Shown: positions 1 to 7,142, counted from the stretch's first letter. The stretch: DNA of 11,485 nt from Oscillospiraceae bacterium (GCA_015066165.1 SVOX01000039.1:1-11485), one strand, 5' to 3'. The notes: generated by a model from the sequence alone, not told the origin. Translations and numbers: made by a program.

Positions 1-1
1 T

Positions 2-319
2 CTTTGCGGTCTTGGTCAAACAGCTCCAAACCCTGTTCTTTCAACACTCAACTTCTTCCGTGATGAATATGTTGCTCACGTTGTTGATAAGAAGTGCCCT
101 GCAGGCGTATGTAAAGATCTTCTTACCTTTACTATCGATCAAGATAAGTGTATCGGTTGCGGTGTATGTGCTAGAAACTGCCCTGTAAACGCTATCACAA
201 AGACTGATTACGTAGCGCCCGGTCACAAACTTCCGTCATACACTATCGATGCTGATAAGTGCGTTAAGTGCGGTGTTTGTATGGGTAACTGTAAGTTTAA
301 AGCAATTAGTAAGCAATAA
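2..319 (+). CDS. hydB: NADH/NADP-linked [FeFe] hydrogenase flavoprotein subunit (HydB/HndC, NuoF-like), C-terminal part
   Basis: The gene enters from the left edge, and only its last 105 codons, ending in TAA, are visible. The fragment starts in the conserved NuoF-like stretch CGLGQTAPNPVLST, whose cysteine is normally a ligand of an iron-sulfur cluster. Next come KKCPAGVC and a bacterial-type ferredoxin domain with two [4Fe-4S] motifs: CIGCGVCARNCP (fragment residues 50-61) and CVKCGVCMGNC (87-97). An extra C-terminal 2x[4Fe-4S] domain on a NuoF core is known from HydB/HndC subunits of multimeric, often electron-bifurcating, [FeFe] hydrogenases. There the subunit carries FMN and NAD(P)H chemistry, but that part lies outside the window. 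The hydrogenase catalytic subunit follows after 17 bases, so the two are surely one operon. The second cluster motif lacks the usual proline after its last cysteine. An NADH dehydrogenase NuoF is less likely because of the neighbour. Confidence 0.88.
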   Translation, partial: LCGLGQTAPNPVLSTLNFFRDEYVAHVVDKKCPAGVCKDLLTFTIDQDKCIGCGVCARNCPVNAITKTDYVAPGHKLPSYTIDADKCVKCGVCMGNCKFKAISKQ

Positions 320-336
320 GAAAGGGGCCTTAAATA

Positions 337-2088
337 ATGGATATGATAAATGTTAAAATTAATGGTATTGCTGTAAGTGTACCTAAGGGCTCTACTGTTT
401 TAGATGCTGCCCGTAAAGCAGGTATTGAAATTCCAACCCTTTGCTTTATGAAAGAAAAGAACGAAATCGGCGCTTGCCGTATTTGCGTTGTTGAAGTAAA
501 CGAAGGTAGAGGTTTCCGTGTTGTAACCGCTTGTGTTTACCCTGTGAGCGAAGGTATGGAAGTTCTTACCAATACTGAAAAAATTCAAAAAGCAAGAAAA
601 ACAACTCTTGAACTTATTCTCTCTACTCATGAGAAAAAGTGTCTTTCATGCGCACGTTCAACAAACTGCGAACTTCAAAAACTTTGCCTTGATTATGGCG
701 TTGATGAAGGCGCATTTGCAGGTTTCAAACCCGAATATGAACTTGACTGCAGCACACCTCACCTTGTAAGAGACAATAATAAGTGTATTCTTTGCCGTCG
801 TTGTGTTGCTGCTTGTAACGAACAATACGTTGGCGTTATTGGTGCTAACAACCGTGGTATTGATACAAATATCGGTACACCATTTGAAGTTGGTCTTTCA
901 AACGTTCCTTGTATTTCTTGCGGTCAATGTACTGTTGTATGTCCTACCGGCGCATTGGTTGAAAAAGACGATACTGATAAGATTTGGGAAGCTTTGGCTG
1001 ACGAAACCAAGCACGTTGTTGTTCAGACTGCTCCTTCAGTTCGTGCTACATTGGGCGAATGCTTTGGCAACGCTATTGGTACTAATGTTGAAGGTAAAAT
1101 GGTTGCTGCATTGCGCCGTTTGGGCTTTGACCGTGTATTCGATACCAACTTTGCGGCAGACCTTACAATCGTTGAAGAAGCTAACGAATTGGTTGAAAGA
1201 ATTAACAATGGCGGCACATTGCCAATGATTACTTCTTGCTCACCTGGTTGGGTTAAGTTCTGCGAATACTACTATCCGGATATGATTAACCATCTTTCAA
1301 CTTGTAAGTCACCTCAACAAATGGCTGGTGCCGTTATTAAGACTTACTATGCTGAAAAAATGGGTATTGATGCTAAAGATATCGTTTCAGTTTCAGTTAT
1401 GCCTTGTACTGCTAAGAAGTTTGAAATCGGCAGAGAAGACCAATCTGCTGCAGGTGTTCCCGACGTTGATATTGCTATTACAACTCGTGAACTTGCAAAA
1501 ATGATTGACCGTGCAGGTATTCAATTCAATATGTTACCTGATGAAGAATTCGATTCACCTTTGGGCGAAGATACCGGTGCTGCCGTTATCTTTGGTGCAA
1601 CAGGCGGTGTTATGGAAGCGGCTTTACGTACTGCTAATGATTGGCTTACAGGTAAAGACAATACCGAAATCGACTTTGAGGCAGTTCGTGGTACACAAGG
1701 CCTTAAAGAAGCGGCTGTTACAATTAACGGCAACGAAATCAAGGTGGCTGTTGCTTCAGGTGCGGCTGCTGCTAAATGTGTAATGGATATGATGAAGGCA
1801 GGCAATCCTAAGGGCTGGACCTTTGTTGAAATTATGGGATGCCCGGGCGGTTGTGTAAACGGCGGCGGTCAACCTATCCATCCGCAAAGCGTTCGTGATA
1901 CTGTTGACCTTAAGGCAGTTCGTGCTAAAGCACTTTATGACCAAGATAAGTCAATGGCTATCCGTAAGTCACACGAATCTCCTGTAGTTAAGAAACTCTA
2001 CGAAGAATGGTATGACGGTTTTGGCGGTCATAAAGCACACCACGATTTACATACAAGCTATGTAGCACGTGAAAAATATTCTAAGTAA
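337..2088 (+). CDS. hydA: [FeFe] hydrogenase catalytic subunit HydA (HndD-like)
   Basis: This 583-residue protein catalyses reversible H2 formation from protons in the cytoplasm. An N-terminal [2Fe-2S] domain has cysteines 36, 47, 50 and 66. A His-ligated [4Fe-4S] module follows (H98, C102, C105, C111), then a two-cluster ferredoxin domain (C150/153/156/160 and C192/195/198/202). The H-cluster domain shows L1 TSCSPGW (C301-S302), L2 MPCTAKKFE (C357) and L3 GCPGGCVNGGGQP (C502, C506). The small-subunit-like C-terminus, with RKSHESP, is fused on. Overall order and length match clostridial CpI-type enzymes. The partner HydB-like gene directly upstream points to the NAD(P)-linked multimeric type. 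The second position of the usual L1 Cys-Cys pair is serine (see findings). The start ATG at 337 has an AGAAAGGGG ribosome binding site about nine bases before it; an ATG two codons later is possible. A strong terminator follows the stop. Confidence 0.96.
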   Translation: MDMINVKINGIAVSVPKGSTVLDAARKAGIEIPTLCFMKEKNEIGACRICVVEVNEGRGFRVVTACVYPVSEGMEVLTNTEKIQKARKTTLELILSTHEKKCLSCARSTNCELQKLCLDYGVDEGAFAGFKPEYELDCSTPHLVRDNNKCILCRRCVAACNEQYVGVIGANNRGIDTNIGTPFEVGLSNVPCISCGQCTVVCPTGALVEKDDTDKIWEALADETKHVVVQTAPSVRATLGECFGNAIGTNVEGKMVAALRRLGFDRVFDTNFAADLTIVEEANELVERINNGGTLPMITSCSPGWVKFCEYYYPDMINHLSTCKSPQQMAGAVIKTYYAEKMGIDAKDIVSVSVMPCTAKKFEIGREDQSAAGVPDVDIAITTRELAKMIDRAGIQFNMLPDEEFDSPLGEDTGAAVIFGATGGVMEAALRTANDWLTGKDNTEIDFEAVRGTQGLKEAAVTINGNEIKVAVASGAAAAKCVMDMMKAGNPKGWTFVEIMGCPGGCVNGGGQPIHPQSVRDTVDLKAVRAKALYDQDKSMAIRKSHESPVVKKLYEEWYDGFGGHKAHHDLHTSYVAREKYSK

Positions 2089-2123
2089 ATTAAAAAATCC
2101 CGCTTCGGCGGGATTTTTTAATT
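2088..2123. terminator. Rho-independent terminator after hydA
   Basis: A GC-rich core ATCCCGC (2097-2103), a TTCG tetraloop (2104-2107) and GCGGGAT (2108-2114) are flanked by A6 and T6 runs that extend the pairing. The palindrome starts at the hydA stop codon. It is symmetrical enough to work on both strands, and mainly ends the hydrogenase operon. Confidence 0.93.
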
Positions 2124-2182
2124 CGGAATTATAGTGTAAAAAGGATTATCATTGGTTGCTATTACAAAAAAAGATAATAAGT

Positions 2183-2207
2183 AAAAGGGGAGACCATCGG
2201 TCTCCCT
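2183..2207 (-). terminator. Rho-independent terminator of the DUF378 gene
   Basis: A perfect eight-base-pair stem (GGGAGACC at 2188-2195, GGTCTCCC at 2199-2206) has a three-base loop. Read on the minus strand it is followed by only four T residues. It lies eight bases beyond the stop of the minus-strand gene. Confidence 0.8.
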
Positions 2208-2214
2208 AAATGTT

Positions 2215-2421
2215 TTACTCATCGTTACAGCAAGCGTTTCTTCTAAAAAGAAGTGAAATGCACCACACACCCGCCAAAGCGATTACGGTGTAGATTATTC
2301 TGCTGATTATTGCAGTACTGCCACCGAATGCCCAAGCAACAAGGTCAAAACTGAAAAGGCCGACAAGTCCCCAGTTGAGTGCGCCGATGATTACAAGAAT
2401 TAAGCAAATTTTATCAAACAT
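2215..2421 (-). CDS. DUF378 family small membrane protein
   Basis: This is a 68-residue membrane protein with two predicted helices (about residues 4-24 and 40-59) and a short Cys-containing tail ending CCNDE. The segment GALNWGLVGLFSFDLV (residues 13-28) is the family signature I recognise for DUF378 (YuzA-like), whose function is unknown. The reading frame is open for 19 further codons upstream. The ATG at 2421 is chosen because AAAGGAG (2431-2437) sits nine bases before it and the protein then begins at the first conserved hydrophobic residues. It stands alone between the hydA and dapB terminators and carries its own terminator, so it is probably a monocistronic unit. I see no clear sigma-A promoter in the short upstream gap. 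Family call is firm; function is unknown. Confidence 0.85.
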   Translation of the reverse strand: MFDKICLILVIIGALNWGLVGLFSFDLVAWAFGGSTAIISRIIYTVIALAGVWCISLLFRRNACCNDE

Positions 2422-2476
2422 TTTTATCAACTCCTTTAAGTCAATAATATGTTTTGCTAAATTTTCAAAATTATTC

Positions 2477-2507
2477 AAAAAATAAAACCTTTCTTTCGAA
2501 AGGTTTT
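2477..2507 (-). terminator. Rho-independent terminator after dapB
   Basis: A perfect ten-base-pair stem (AAAACCTTTC at 2484-2493, GAAAGGTTTT at 2498-2507) has a four-base loop. On the minus strand a run of six T residues follows (2482-2477). It lies seven bases beyond the dapB stop and ends the asd-dapA-dapB operon. Confidence 0.88.
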
Positions 2508-2514
2508 AAAATTT

Positions 2515-3270
2515 TTATTCAATATTTAAAATATCGTTCATATCGTAAAGACCTTGCGGTTTATCTGCAACAAACTTTGCCGCCCTTAAAGCGCCAACCG
2601 CAAAAACTTGTTTTGAGTGCGCTGCGTGGGAAAGTGTTATAACTTCGTCACGACCTGCAAATATTACGTCGTGTTCGCCAACAATTGTTCCGCCGCGAAC
2701 TGAATGTATTCCAATTTCGCTTTTGGGGCGTTTGGCACGTTTTGAATGACGGTCGTACTCGTAAGTGTATTTGTCGTCAAAAACGGTATTTACGGCATTT
2801 GCAAGCATTATAGCAGTGCCTGAAGGTGCATCTATCTTTTGATTGTGATGTTTTTCAATAATTTCAACATCAAAACCTTCTCCCAAAATATTTGCTGCTC
2901 TTTTAGCCAAAGAACAAAGCAAATTAACACCCAATGACATATTGAAGGTGAAAAATACAGGAATTTCTTTTGAAGCCAATTTTATTTTTTCAATTTGGAT
3001 ATCGCTAAAACCTGTTGTTGCAATCACAATGGGAAGTTTTTTGAGTTTTGCATAGTCAAGCATATCGTCAAGCAAGGCGGGATTTGAAAAATCAATAATA
3101 ACGTCGGCTTCTACATTTATTTCCGAAAAAGTGGGGAATAGGGGGAAGTTTGCGCCGTTATTGAATTTGTCAACACCTGCTACAATTTTAATATCTGCAG
3201 TGTCAAGGGCACAGTCATAAATATTTTTACCCATTTTGCCACTTGCACCCACAAGAATTGCCTTTATCAT
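2515..3270 (-). CDS. dapB: 4-hydroxy-tetrahydrodipicolinate reductase DapB
   Basis: This 251-residue cytoplasmic enzyme reduces 4-hydroxy-tetrahydrodipicolinate with NAD(P)H to tetrahydrodipicolinate, the step after DapA in diaminopimelate and lysine synthesis. The N-terminal Rossmann motif is GASGKMG (G8, G11, G14), and ATTGF (residues 84-88) follows in the nucleotide domain. The family signature EIIEKHHNQKIDAPSGTA lies at residues 137-153. There H141 and K145 match the catalytic His and Lys of the E. coli enzyme (H159, K163). It is slightly shorter than the usual 265-275 residues but lacks nothing obvious. The ATG at 3270 has an AGGATG-type ribosome binding site. It begins 18 bases after the dapA stop, and as the last gene of the operon it is followed by a terminator. 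Confidence 0.97.
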   Translation of the reverse strand: MIKAILVGASGKMGKNIYDCALDTADIKIVAGVDKFNNGANFPLFPTFSEINVEADVIIDFSNPALLDDMLDYAKLKKLPIVIATTGFSDIQIEKIKLASKEIPVFFTFNMSLGVNLLCSLAKRAANILGEGFDVEIIEKHHNQKIDAPSGTAIMLANAVNTVFDDKYTYEYDRHSKRAKRPKSEIGIHSVRGGTIVGEHDVIFAGRDEVITLSHAAHSKQVFAVGALRAAKFVADKPQGLYDMNDILNIE

Positions 3271-3288
3271 TATTTCACATCCTAAAGT

Positions 3289-4176
3289 TTATAATAGGTT
3301 ACATTCCTTTAGTTTGGCTATTAAACGCTCTTTGTTGGCTTGGTCCATAGGATAAAGCGGTAAACGACAGTCGCCCACGTTTTGACCCAAAAGATTCATA
3401 GCAGTTTTTACGGGAATAGGGTTTACGTCGTAAAACATAGCGTTCATAAGACCTAAATATTTGTTTTGAAGTTGCATTGCTTCTTTTGTATTTCCTTTTA
3501 AATACAAATCGCAAATATTGTGAACTTCAGCGGGGAGAATATTTGAAAGAACCGAAATAACACCAATACCGCCAAGTGATAAAATAGGCACAGTTTGGTC
3601 GTCGTTACCGGAATAAATATCTAAATCGTCACCGCAAAGATATTTAATTTCTGCCACTTTTGAAATATCGCCCGATGCTTCTTTAGTGGCTACAATTCTT
3701 TCGTGTTTTGAAAGTTCCTTGTAAGTTTCGGGTTTGATGTCAACACCTGTACGTGATGGTACGTTATAAAGAATAATTGGTTTACTTACACGGTCGGCAA
3801 TGTAGTTGTAGTGGTGCACAAGGCCGTTTTGTGAAGTTTTGTTGTAGTATGGAGTAACCATAAGCAATGCGTCAGCACCAAGTTTTATAGCATCATTGCA
3901 AAGTTCAACCGAGTAAACTGTATCGTTACTACCGGTACCTGCAATTATCGGAACACGTTTGTTTGTGGCTTTAATAGCGGTTTCAATAACTTTAAGGTGC
4001 TCGTCGTAGCGAAGGGTTGATTTTTCACCTGTGGTACCGCAAATTACCAAAGCGTCAACTCCGCCTTTTATTTGACTGTCAACAAGGGTTTCAAGACCGC
4101 TCCAATTAACCGAGCCATCCTTGTTCATTGGGGTTACAAGCGCTGTAGCGCAACCTTCGAAAATGCGTTGTTTCAA
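3289..4176 (-). CDS. dapA: 4-hydroxy-tetrahydrodipicolinate synthase DapA (TTG start)
   Basis: This 295-residue TIM-barrel enzyme condenses pyruvate with aspartate semialdehyde, the first committed step to diaminopimelate and lysine. Visible active-site elements are GTTGE (T48, T49), TPYYNK with Y110/Y111, YNVPSRTG with Y137 and R142, and ATKEASGD, where K165 forms the Schiff base with pyruvate. These keep a constant offset of about four residues from the E. coli enzyme (T44, Y107, Y133, R138, K161). The open frame reaches 4245 and would overlap asd. I instead choose the TTG at 4176, which has AGGAG (4184-4188) seven bases before it. It gives the usual N-terminus KQRIFEGCATALVTP and the normal family length, leaving a 19-base gap to asd. 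The weak initiator may lower translation relative to its neighbours. Confidence 0.96.
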   Translation of the reverse strand: MKQRIFEGCATALVTPMNKDGSVNWSGLETLVDSQIKGGVDALVICGTTGEKSTLRYDEHLKVIETAIKATNKRVPIIAGTGSNDTVYSVELCNDAIKLGADALLMVTPYYNKTSQNGLVHHYNYIADRVSKPIILYNVPSRTGVDIKPETYKELSKHERIVATKEASGDISKVAEIKYLCGDDLDIYSGNDDQTVPILSLGGIGVISVLSNILPAEVHNICDLYLKGNTKEAMQLQNKYLGLMNAMFYDVNPIPVKTAMNLLGQNVGDCRLPLYPMDQANKERLIAKLKECNLL

Positions 4177-4195
4177 AACAATCACTCCTAAAAAA

Positions 4196-5275
4196 TTAAT
4201 CCATATAACCTTTAGCGCAAAGAAGTTCGGCAAGTAATACCGCACCGCCCGCTGCGCCTCTTAATGTATTATGCGAAACACAAACGAATTTATAATCGTA
4301 TTGTGAATCTTCACGAAGACGGCCAATTGAAACTGCCATACCTTTTTCGTTGTCACGCGTGAGTTTGGTTTGTGGCATATCGTCTTCTGTGTAGTAGTTA
4401 AGGAATTGCTTTGGAGCCAAGGGGAGTTCGAGTTCTTGCGGGTCGCCCTTAAACTCTTTCCAAGTTTCAAGTATTTGTTCTTTGGTTGGCTTGTTTTTAA
4501 ATGTAACGTAAACAGCAGCCATGTGACCGTCTGACACAGGAACACGCAAACATTGCGCAGTGAATTTTGGGCTGTTGGCAGGTACAATTTCGCCGTTTTC
4601 AATTTTACCCCAAATCTTAAGCGGTTCTTTTTCACTTTTTTCTTCTTCGCCGCCGATATATGGAATAACGTTATCAATCATTTCGGGCCATCTTTCAAAG
4701 GTTTTACCCGCACCTGAAATTGCTTGGTATGTACAAACCAAAACCTTATCAACGCCAAATTTATCAAGCGGGTAGAGAGCCGGAACATAACTTTGTAAAG
4801 AACAGTTGGATTTAACAGCAATAAAACCACGCTTTGTGCCAAGGCGTTCTTTTTGCGATTTAATAATCTCGGCATGGTCGGCGTTGATTTCGGGAATAAT
4901 CATTGGAACGTCTGCTGTAAAGCGGTGAGCCGAGTTATTTGAAATTACGGGGCATTCGTGTTTAGCATAAGTTTCTTCCAATGCTTTGATTTCATCTTTT
5001 TTCATATTAACTGCACAAAATACAAAATCAACTTTTGAAACAATTTCGTCAATGTCTTTTTGAGCATCTAAAACAGGCATATCGGCAAATTTTTCGGGCA
5101 TAGCGGTTGTCATTGCCCAACGGTTGCCAACGGCTTCTTTGTATGATTTACCTGCCGAATTAGCACTTGCTGCCAATGCAGTAACGTTAAACCAAGGATG
5201 GTCTTGGAGCAAGAGCGCAAAGCGCTGACCTACCATACCTGTAGCACCAATAATACCTACGTTAAATTTTTTCAT
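4196..5275 (-). CDS. asd: Aspartate-semialdehyde dehydrogenase Asd (archaeal/fungal-like type)
   Basis: This 359-residue cytoplasmic enzyme reduces aspartyl-4-phosphate with NADPH to aspartate semialdehyde, the branch-point substrate used by DapA. The N-terminal nucleotide motif is GIIGATGMVGQRF (residues 8-20). The catalytic cysteine is C158 in VKSNCSLQ, and the later motif LRVPVSDGHMA supplies R244 and H251. The SNC-S/T-x-Q form and the roughly 360-residue length resemble the archaeal/fungal-type branch of Asd rather than the proteobacterial one; this is my recollection of the family. The frame could start at an upstream TTG (5293), but the ATG at 5275 is preferred because AAAGGAT (5284-5290) is correctly spaced before it. 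It is the first gene of the asd-dapA-dapB operon, with a near-consensus promoter and a leader of about 75 bases. Confidence 0.97.
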   Translation of the reverse strand: MKKFNVGIIGATGMVGQRFALLLQDHPWFNVTALAASANSAGKSYKEAVGNRWAMTTAMPEKFADMPVLDAQKDIDEIVSKVDFVFCAVNMKKDEIKALEETYAKHECPVISNNSAHRFTADVPMIIPEINADHAEIIKSQKERLGTKRGFIAVKSNCSLQSYVPALYPLDKFGVDKVLVCTYQAISGAGKTFERWPEMIDNVIPYIGGEEEKSEKEPLKIWGKIENGEIVPANSPKFTAQCLRVPVSDGHMAAVYVTFKNKPTKEQILETWKEFKGDPQELELPLAPKQFLNYYTEDDMPQTKLTRDNEKGMAVSIGRLREDSQYDYKFVCVSHNTLRGAAGGAVLLAELLCAKGYMD

Positions 5276-5308
5276 TTTAAACAATCCTTTCAAAAATGCA
5301 AAATGTGC

Positions 5309-5337
5309 TTGATATATTATAAAATATACAATATAAT
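5309..5337 (+). promoter_or_regulatory. Sigma-A promoter of the queA operon
   Basis: TTGATA (5309-5314), a 17-base spacer and a perfect TATAAT (5332-5337) predict a start near 5344, about 60 bases before queA. It points into the asd promoter. Confidence 0.75.
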
Positions 5338-5356
5338 ATATTACACATACACATTA

Positions 5357-5385
5357 ATCATACCATTTATAGTATGGTTTGTCAA
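5357..5385 (-). promoter_or_regulatory. Sigma-A promoter of the asd-dapA-dapB operon
   Basis: Read on the minus strand, a perfect TTGACA (5385-5380) is followed by a 17-base spacer and TATGAT (5362-5357). The predicted start is near 5350, so asd has a leader of about 75 bases. Transcription from it crosses the queA promoter. Confidence 0.82.
5359..5381. promoter_or_regulatory. Imperfect dyad inside the asd promoter, possible operator
   Basis: CATACCAT (5359-5366) and ATGGTTTG (5374-5381) form an inverted repeat with one mismatch, separated by seven bases. It fills the gap between the asd -10 and -35 boxes and overlaps both edges. The position suits a repressor site, but no regulator is identified and AT-rich DNA can produce such repeats by chance. 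Confidence 0.35.
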
Positions 5386-5405
5386 ATTTTTTTATGGGAG
5401 TTTTT

Positions 5406-6428
5406 ATGAAAACAAGCGATTTTTATTACGATTTACCGCCTGAACTTATTGCTCAAACCCCAATCGAGCCAAGAAACACTTCACGTCTTTTGAAGTTGGA
5501 TAAAATTTCGGGTGAAATAGAGCACACTTCTTTTGATAATTTGTCATCTTTTTTAAAGAAAGGTGACTGTTTGGTGCTTAATAATACACGTGTTTTACCT
5601 GCACGACTTTTTGGCACACGTAAAGATACGGGTGCAGTTGTAGAATTTGTGCTTTTAAAACAAAAAGGTGTAAATCTTTGGGAATGTTTGGCAGGTCCCG
5701 GTAAAAAAGCAAAAGAGGGATATGAGTTTGAGTTTTCGGCTGAACTTACCGCCACAGTTCGACAAGTTTTGCCCGACGGTAATCGAATTGTTGAATTTTT
5801 CCCAAAAGGTGAATTCTTTTCGGTTATTGATAAGGTTGGACAAATGCCATTGCCTCCGTATATTAAAGAGAAATTAGAAGATAAAGAACGCTATCAAACA
5901 GTTTATTCAAAGGAATTGGGTTCGGCGGCGGCACCAACTGCAGGTCTTCATTTTACTAACGAAATGTTAGAACAACTTGAAAATTTGGGTATAAAAATTG
6001 CTTACGTTACTTTACACGTGGGACTTGGAACGTTTCGTCCTGTTAAGGTTGAAAACATAACCGAACATAAAATGCACTCTGAACATTATGTAATTTCAAA
6101 AGAAACGGCAGATATTATCAACCAAACCAAACAAAATGGCGCTAGAGTAATATGTGTTGGTACTACAAGTTGCCGAACGGTTGAAAGTGCATATCAAAAA
6201 TTTGGCGAAATTAAAGAATGCACGGATGATACAAGTATTTTTATTTATCCCGGTTATAAATTCGGTTGTATGGACGGACTTATCACAAATTTCCATTTAC
6301 CCGAAAGTACACTCATTATGTTGGTTTCAGCGTTTGCGGGATATGATAACACAATGAACGCTTATAAAAAGGCGGTTGAAGAAAAATACCGTTTCTTTAG
6401 TTTTGGCGACGCAATGTTGATTTTGTAA
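5406..6428 (+). CDS. queA: S-adenosylmethionine:tRNA ribosyltransferase-isomerase QueA
   Basis: This 340-residue enzyme transfers and isomerises the ribosyl group of S-adenosylmethionine onto preQ1-modified tRNA to make epoxyqueuosine. Family signatures appear in the expected order: TPIEPRNTSRLL (residues 18-29), VLNNTRVLPARLFGT (57-71), APTAGLHFT (176-184), HVGLGTFRPV (204-213), GTTSCRTVES (252-261), GLITNFHLPESTLIMLVSAF (291-310) and YRFFSFGDAMLI (328-339). The length is typical. The ATG at 5406 has GGGAG five bases upstream and gives the usual KTSDFYYDLP start; an upstream start at 5379 would overlap the asd promoter. It heads a unit with a HAD phosphatase and tgt, the latter acting one step earlier on the same tRNAs. 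The stop codon lies in a hairpin. Confidence 0.98.
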   Translation: MKTSDFYYDLPPELIAQTPIEPRNTSRLLKLDKISGEIEHTSFDNLSSFLKKGDCLVLNNTRVLPARLFGTRKDTGAVVEFVLLKQKGVNLWECLAGPGKKAKEGYEFEFSAELTATVRQVLPDGNRIVEFFPKGEFFSVIDKVGQMPLPPYIKEKLEDKERYQTVYSKELGSAAAPTAGLHFTNEMLEQLENLGIKIAYVTLHVGLGTFRPVKVENITEHKMHSEHYVISKETADIINQTKQNGARVICVGTTSCRTVESAYQKFGEIKECTDDTSIFIYPGYKFGCMDGLITNFHLPESTLIMLVSAFAGYDNTMNAYKKAVEEKYRFFSFGDAMLIL

Positions 6429-6439
6429 CACAAAATCAA
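6417..6439 (+). other. AT-rich hairpin over the queA stop codon
   Basis: TTGATTTTGT (6417-6426) and ACAAAATCAA (6430-6439) form a perfect ten-base-pair stem with a three-base loop, covering the queA stop. No T run follows, so it is not a standard terminator. It might stabilise or partly insulate the queA part of the transcript. Confidence 0.5.
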
Positions 6440-6483
6440 CAGGTAAGAAGTAAAAGGTAATAGTGAAGAGGAAAATGTGAAAT

Positions 6484-7134
6484 ATGTACGAATATATTTT
6501 ATTTGATTTAGACGGCACTTTGACCGACCCTGCTATCGGTATTACCAACGGTGTTATGTATGCTTTGGAAAAATACGGCATAAAGGTTGAAGACCGTAAG
6601 CAACTTTACTGTTTTATAGGTCCGCCATTGATAGATGCTTTTATGAAGTACTACGGCTTTTCAGAAAGTGATGCTAAACAGGCGGTGGCTTACTACCGTG
6701 AGTTTTTCAGACGCACGGGCATTTATGAAAACCGTGTGTACGACGGGGTAGAAGAAATGCTTGAAACCCTTAAAAAAAGCGGTAAAATATTAATTTTAGC
6801 AACCTCAAAACCACAAGAATTTGCCGAAATTGTGTTAAATCATTTTGATTTAATGAAGTATTTTGACTGTGTTGTGGGTGCAACCTTTGACGGCACGCTT
6901 AATTATAAGAGTGACGTTATAAGAGTGGCACTCCAGCGTGGTAAGGTTTCAGATATTGAAAAAGCGGTTATGATAGGCGACCGTCACCATGATATTGAGG
7001 GTGCAAACCAAAATAATTTAAAATCGGTAGGTGTTTTATACGGCTTTGGCGACCGCAAAGAGCTTGAAAATGCGGGTGCTCATTATTTGGCAAAAACACC
7101 AAAAGATTTACTTGAAATATTAATTAAAAATTAG
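6484..7134 (+). CDS. HAD superfamily hydrolase, phosphoglycolate phosphatase-like
   Basis: This 216-residue protein is a HAD-family phosphatase with the full motif set. Motif I is DLDGTLTD (nucleophile D8, acid/base D10), motif II is ATS (T107/S108), motif III is K142, and motif IV is GDRHHDIEGA (D166, D170). A helical cap domain fills about residues 15-85, as in subfamily I phosphatases such as phosphoglycolate phosphatase. The natural substrate cannot be read from sequence. The gene sits between queA and tgt, 8 bases before tgt and 55 after queA, so it is likely co-transcribed with them. That does not prove a role in queuosine metabolism. Its ribosome binding site (GAAGAGG, 6465-6471) is spaced a rather long 12 bases from the ATG. 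Family assignment is firm; substrate is unknown. Confidence 0.92.
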   Translation: MYEYILFDLDGTLTDPAIGITNGVMYALEKYGIKVEDRKQLYCFIGPPLIDAFMKYYGFSESDAKQAVAYYREFFRRTGIYENRVYDGVEEMLETLKKSGKILILATSKPQEFAEIVLNHFDLMKYFDCVVGATFDGTLNYKSDVIRVALQRGKVSDIEKAVMIGDRHHDIEGANQNNLKSVGVLYGFGDRKELENAGAHYLAKTPKDLLEILIKN

Positions 7135-7142
7135 GAGATAAA

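Noticed and set aside
803..1228. A 141-codon open frame inside hydA in another plus frame
   Set aside because: It is hydrophobic shadow sequence wholly inside a gene with clear conserved motifs, without a plausible ribosome binding site.
2422..2478. N-terminal extension of the DUF378 protein by 19 codons
   Set aside because: The strong AAAGGAG lies inside the extension and fits the ATG at 2421; the extra residues are not family-like.
4177..4245. N-terminal extension of DapA up to 4245
   Set aside because: It overlaps asd, is not DapA-like, and the ribosome binding site points to TTG at 4176.
5280..5345. Extra TATAAT-like boxes on the minus strand in the asd leader
   Set aside because: They are expected by chance in this AT-rich stretch and lack a matching -35 box as good as the one at 5380-5385.
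5276..5350. Lysine riboswitch in the asd leader
   Set aside because: The leader is only about 75 bases and AT-rich, far shorter than a lysine riboswitch, with no conserved junction pattern visible.
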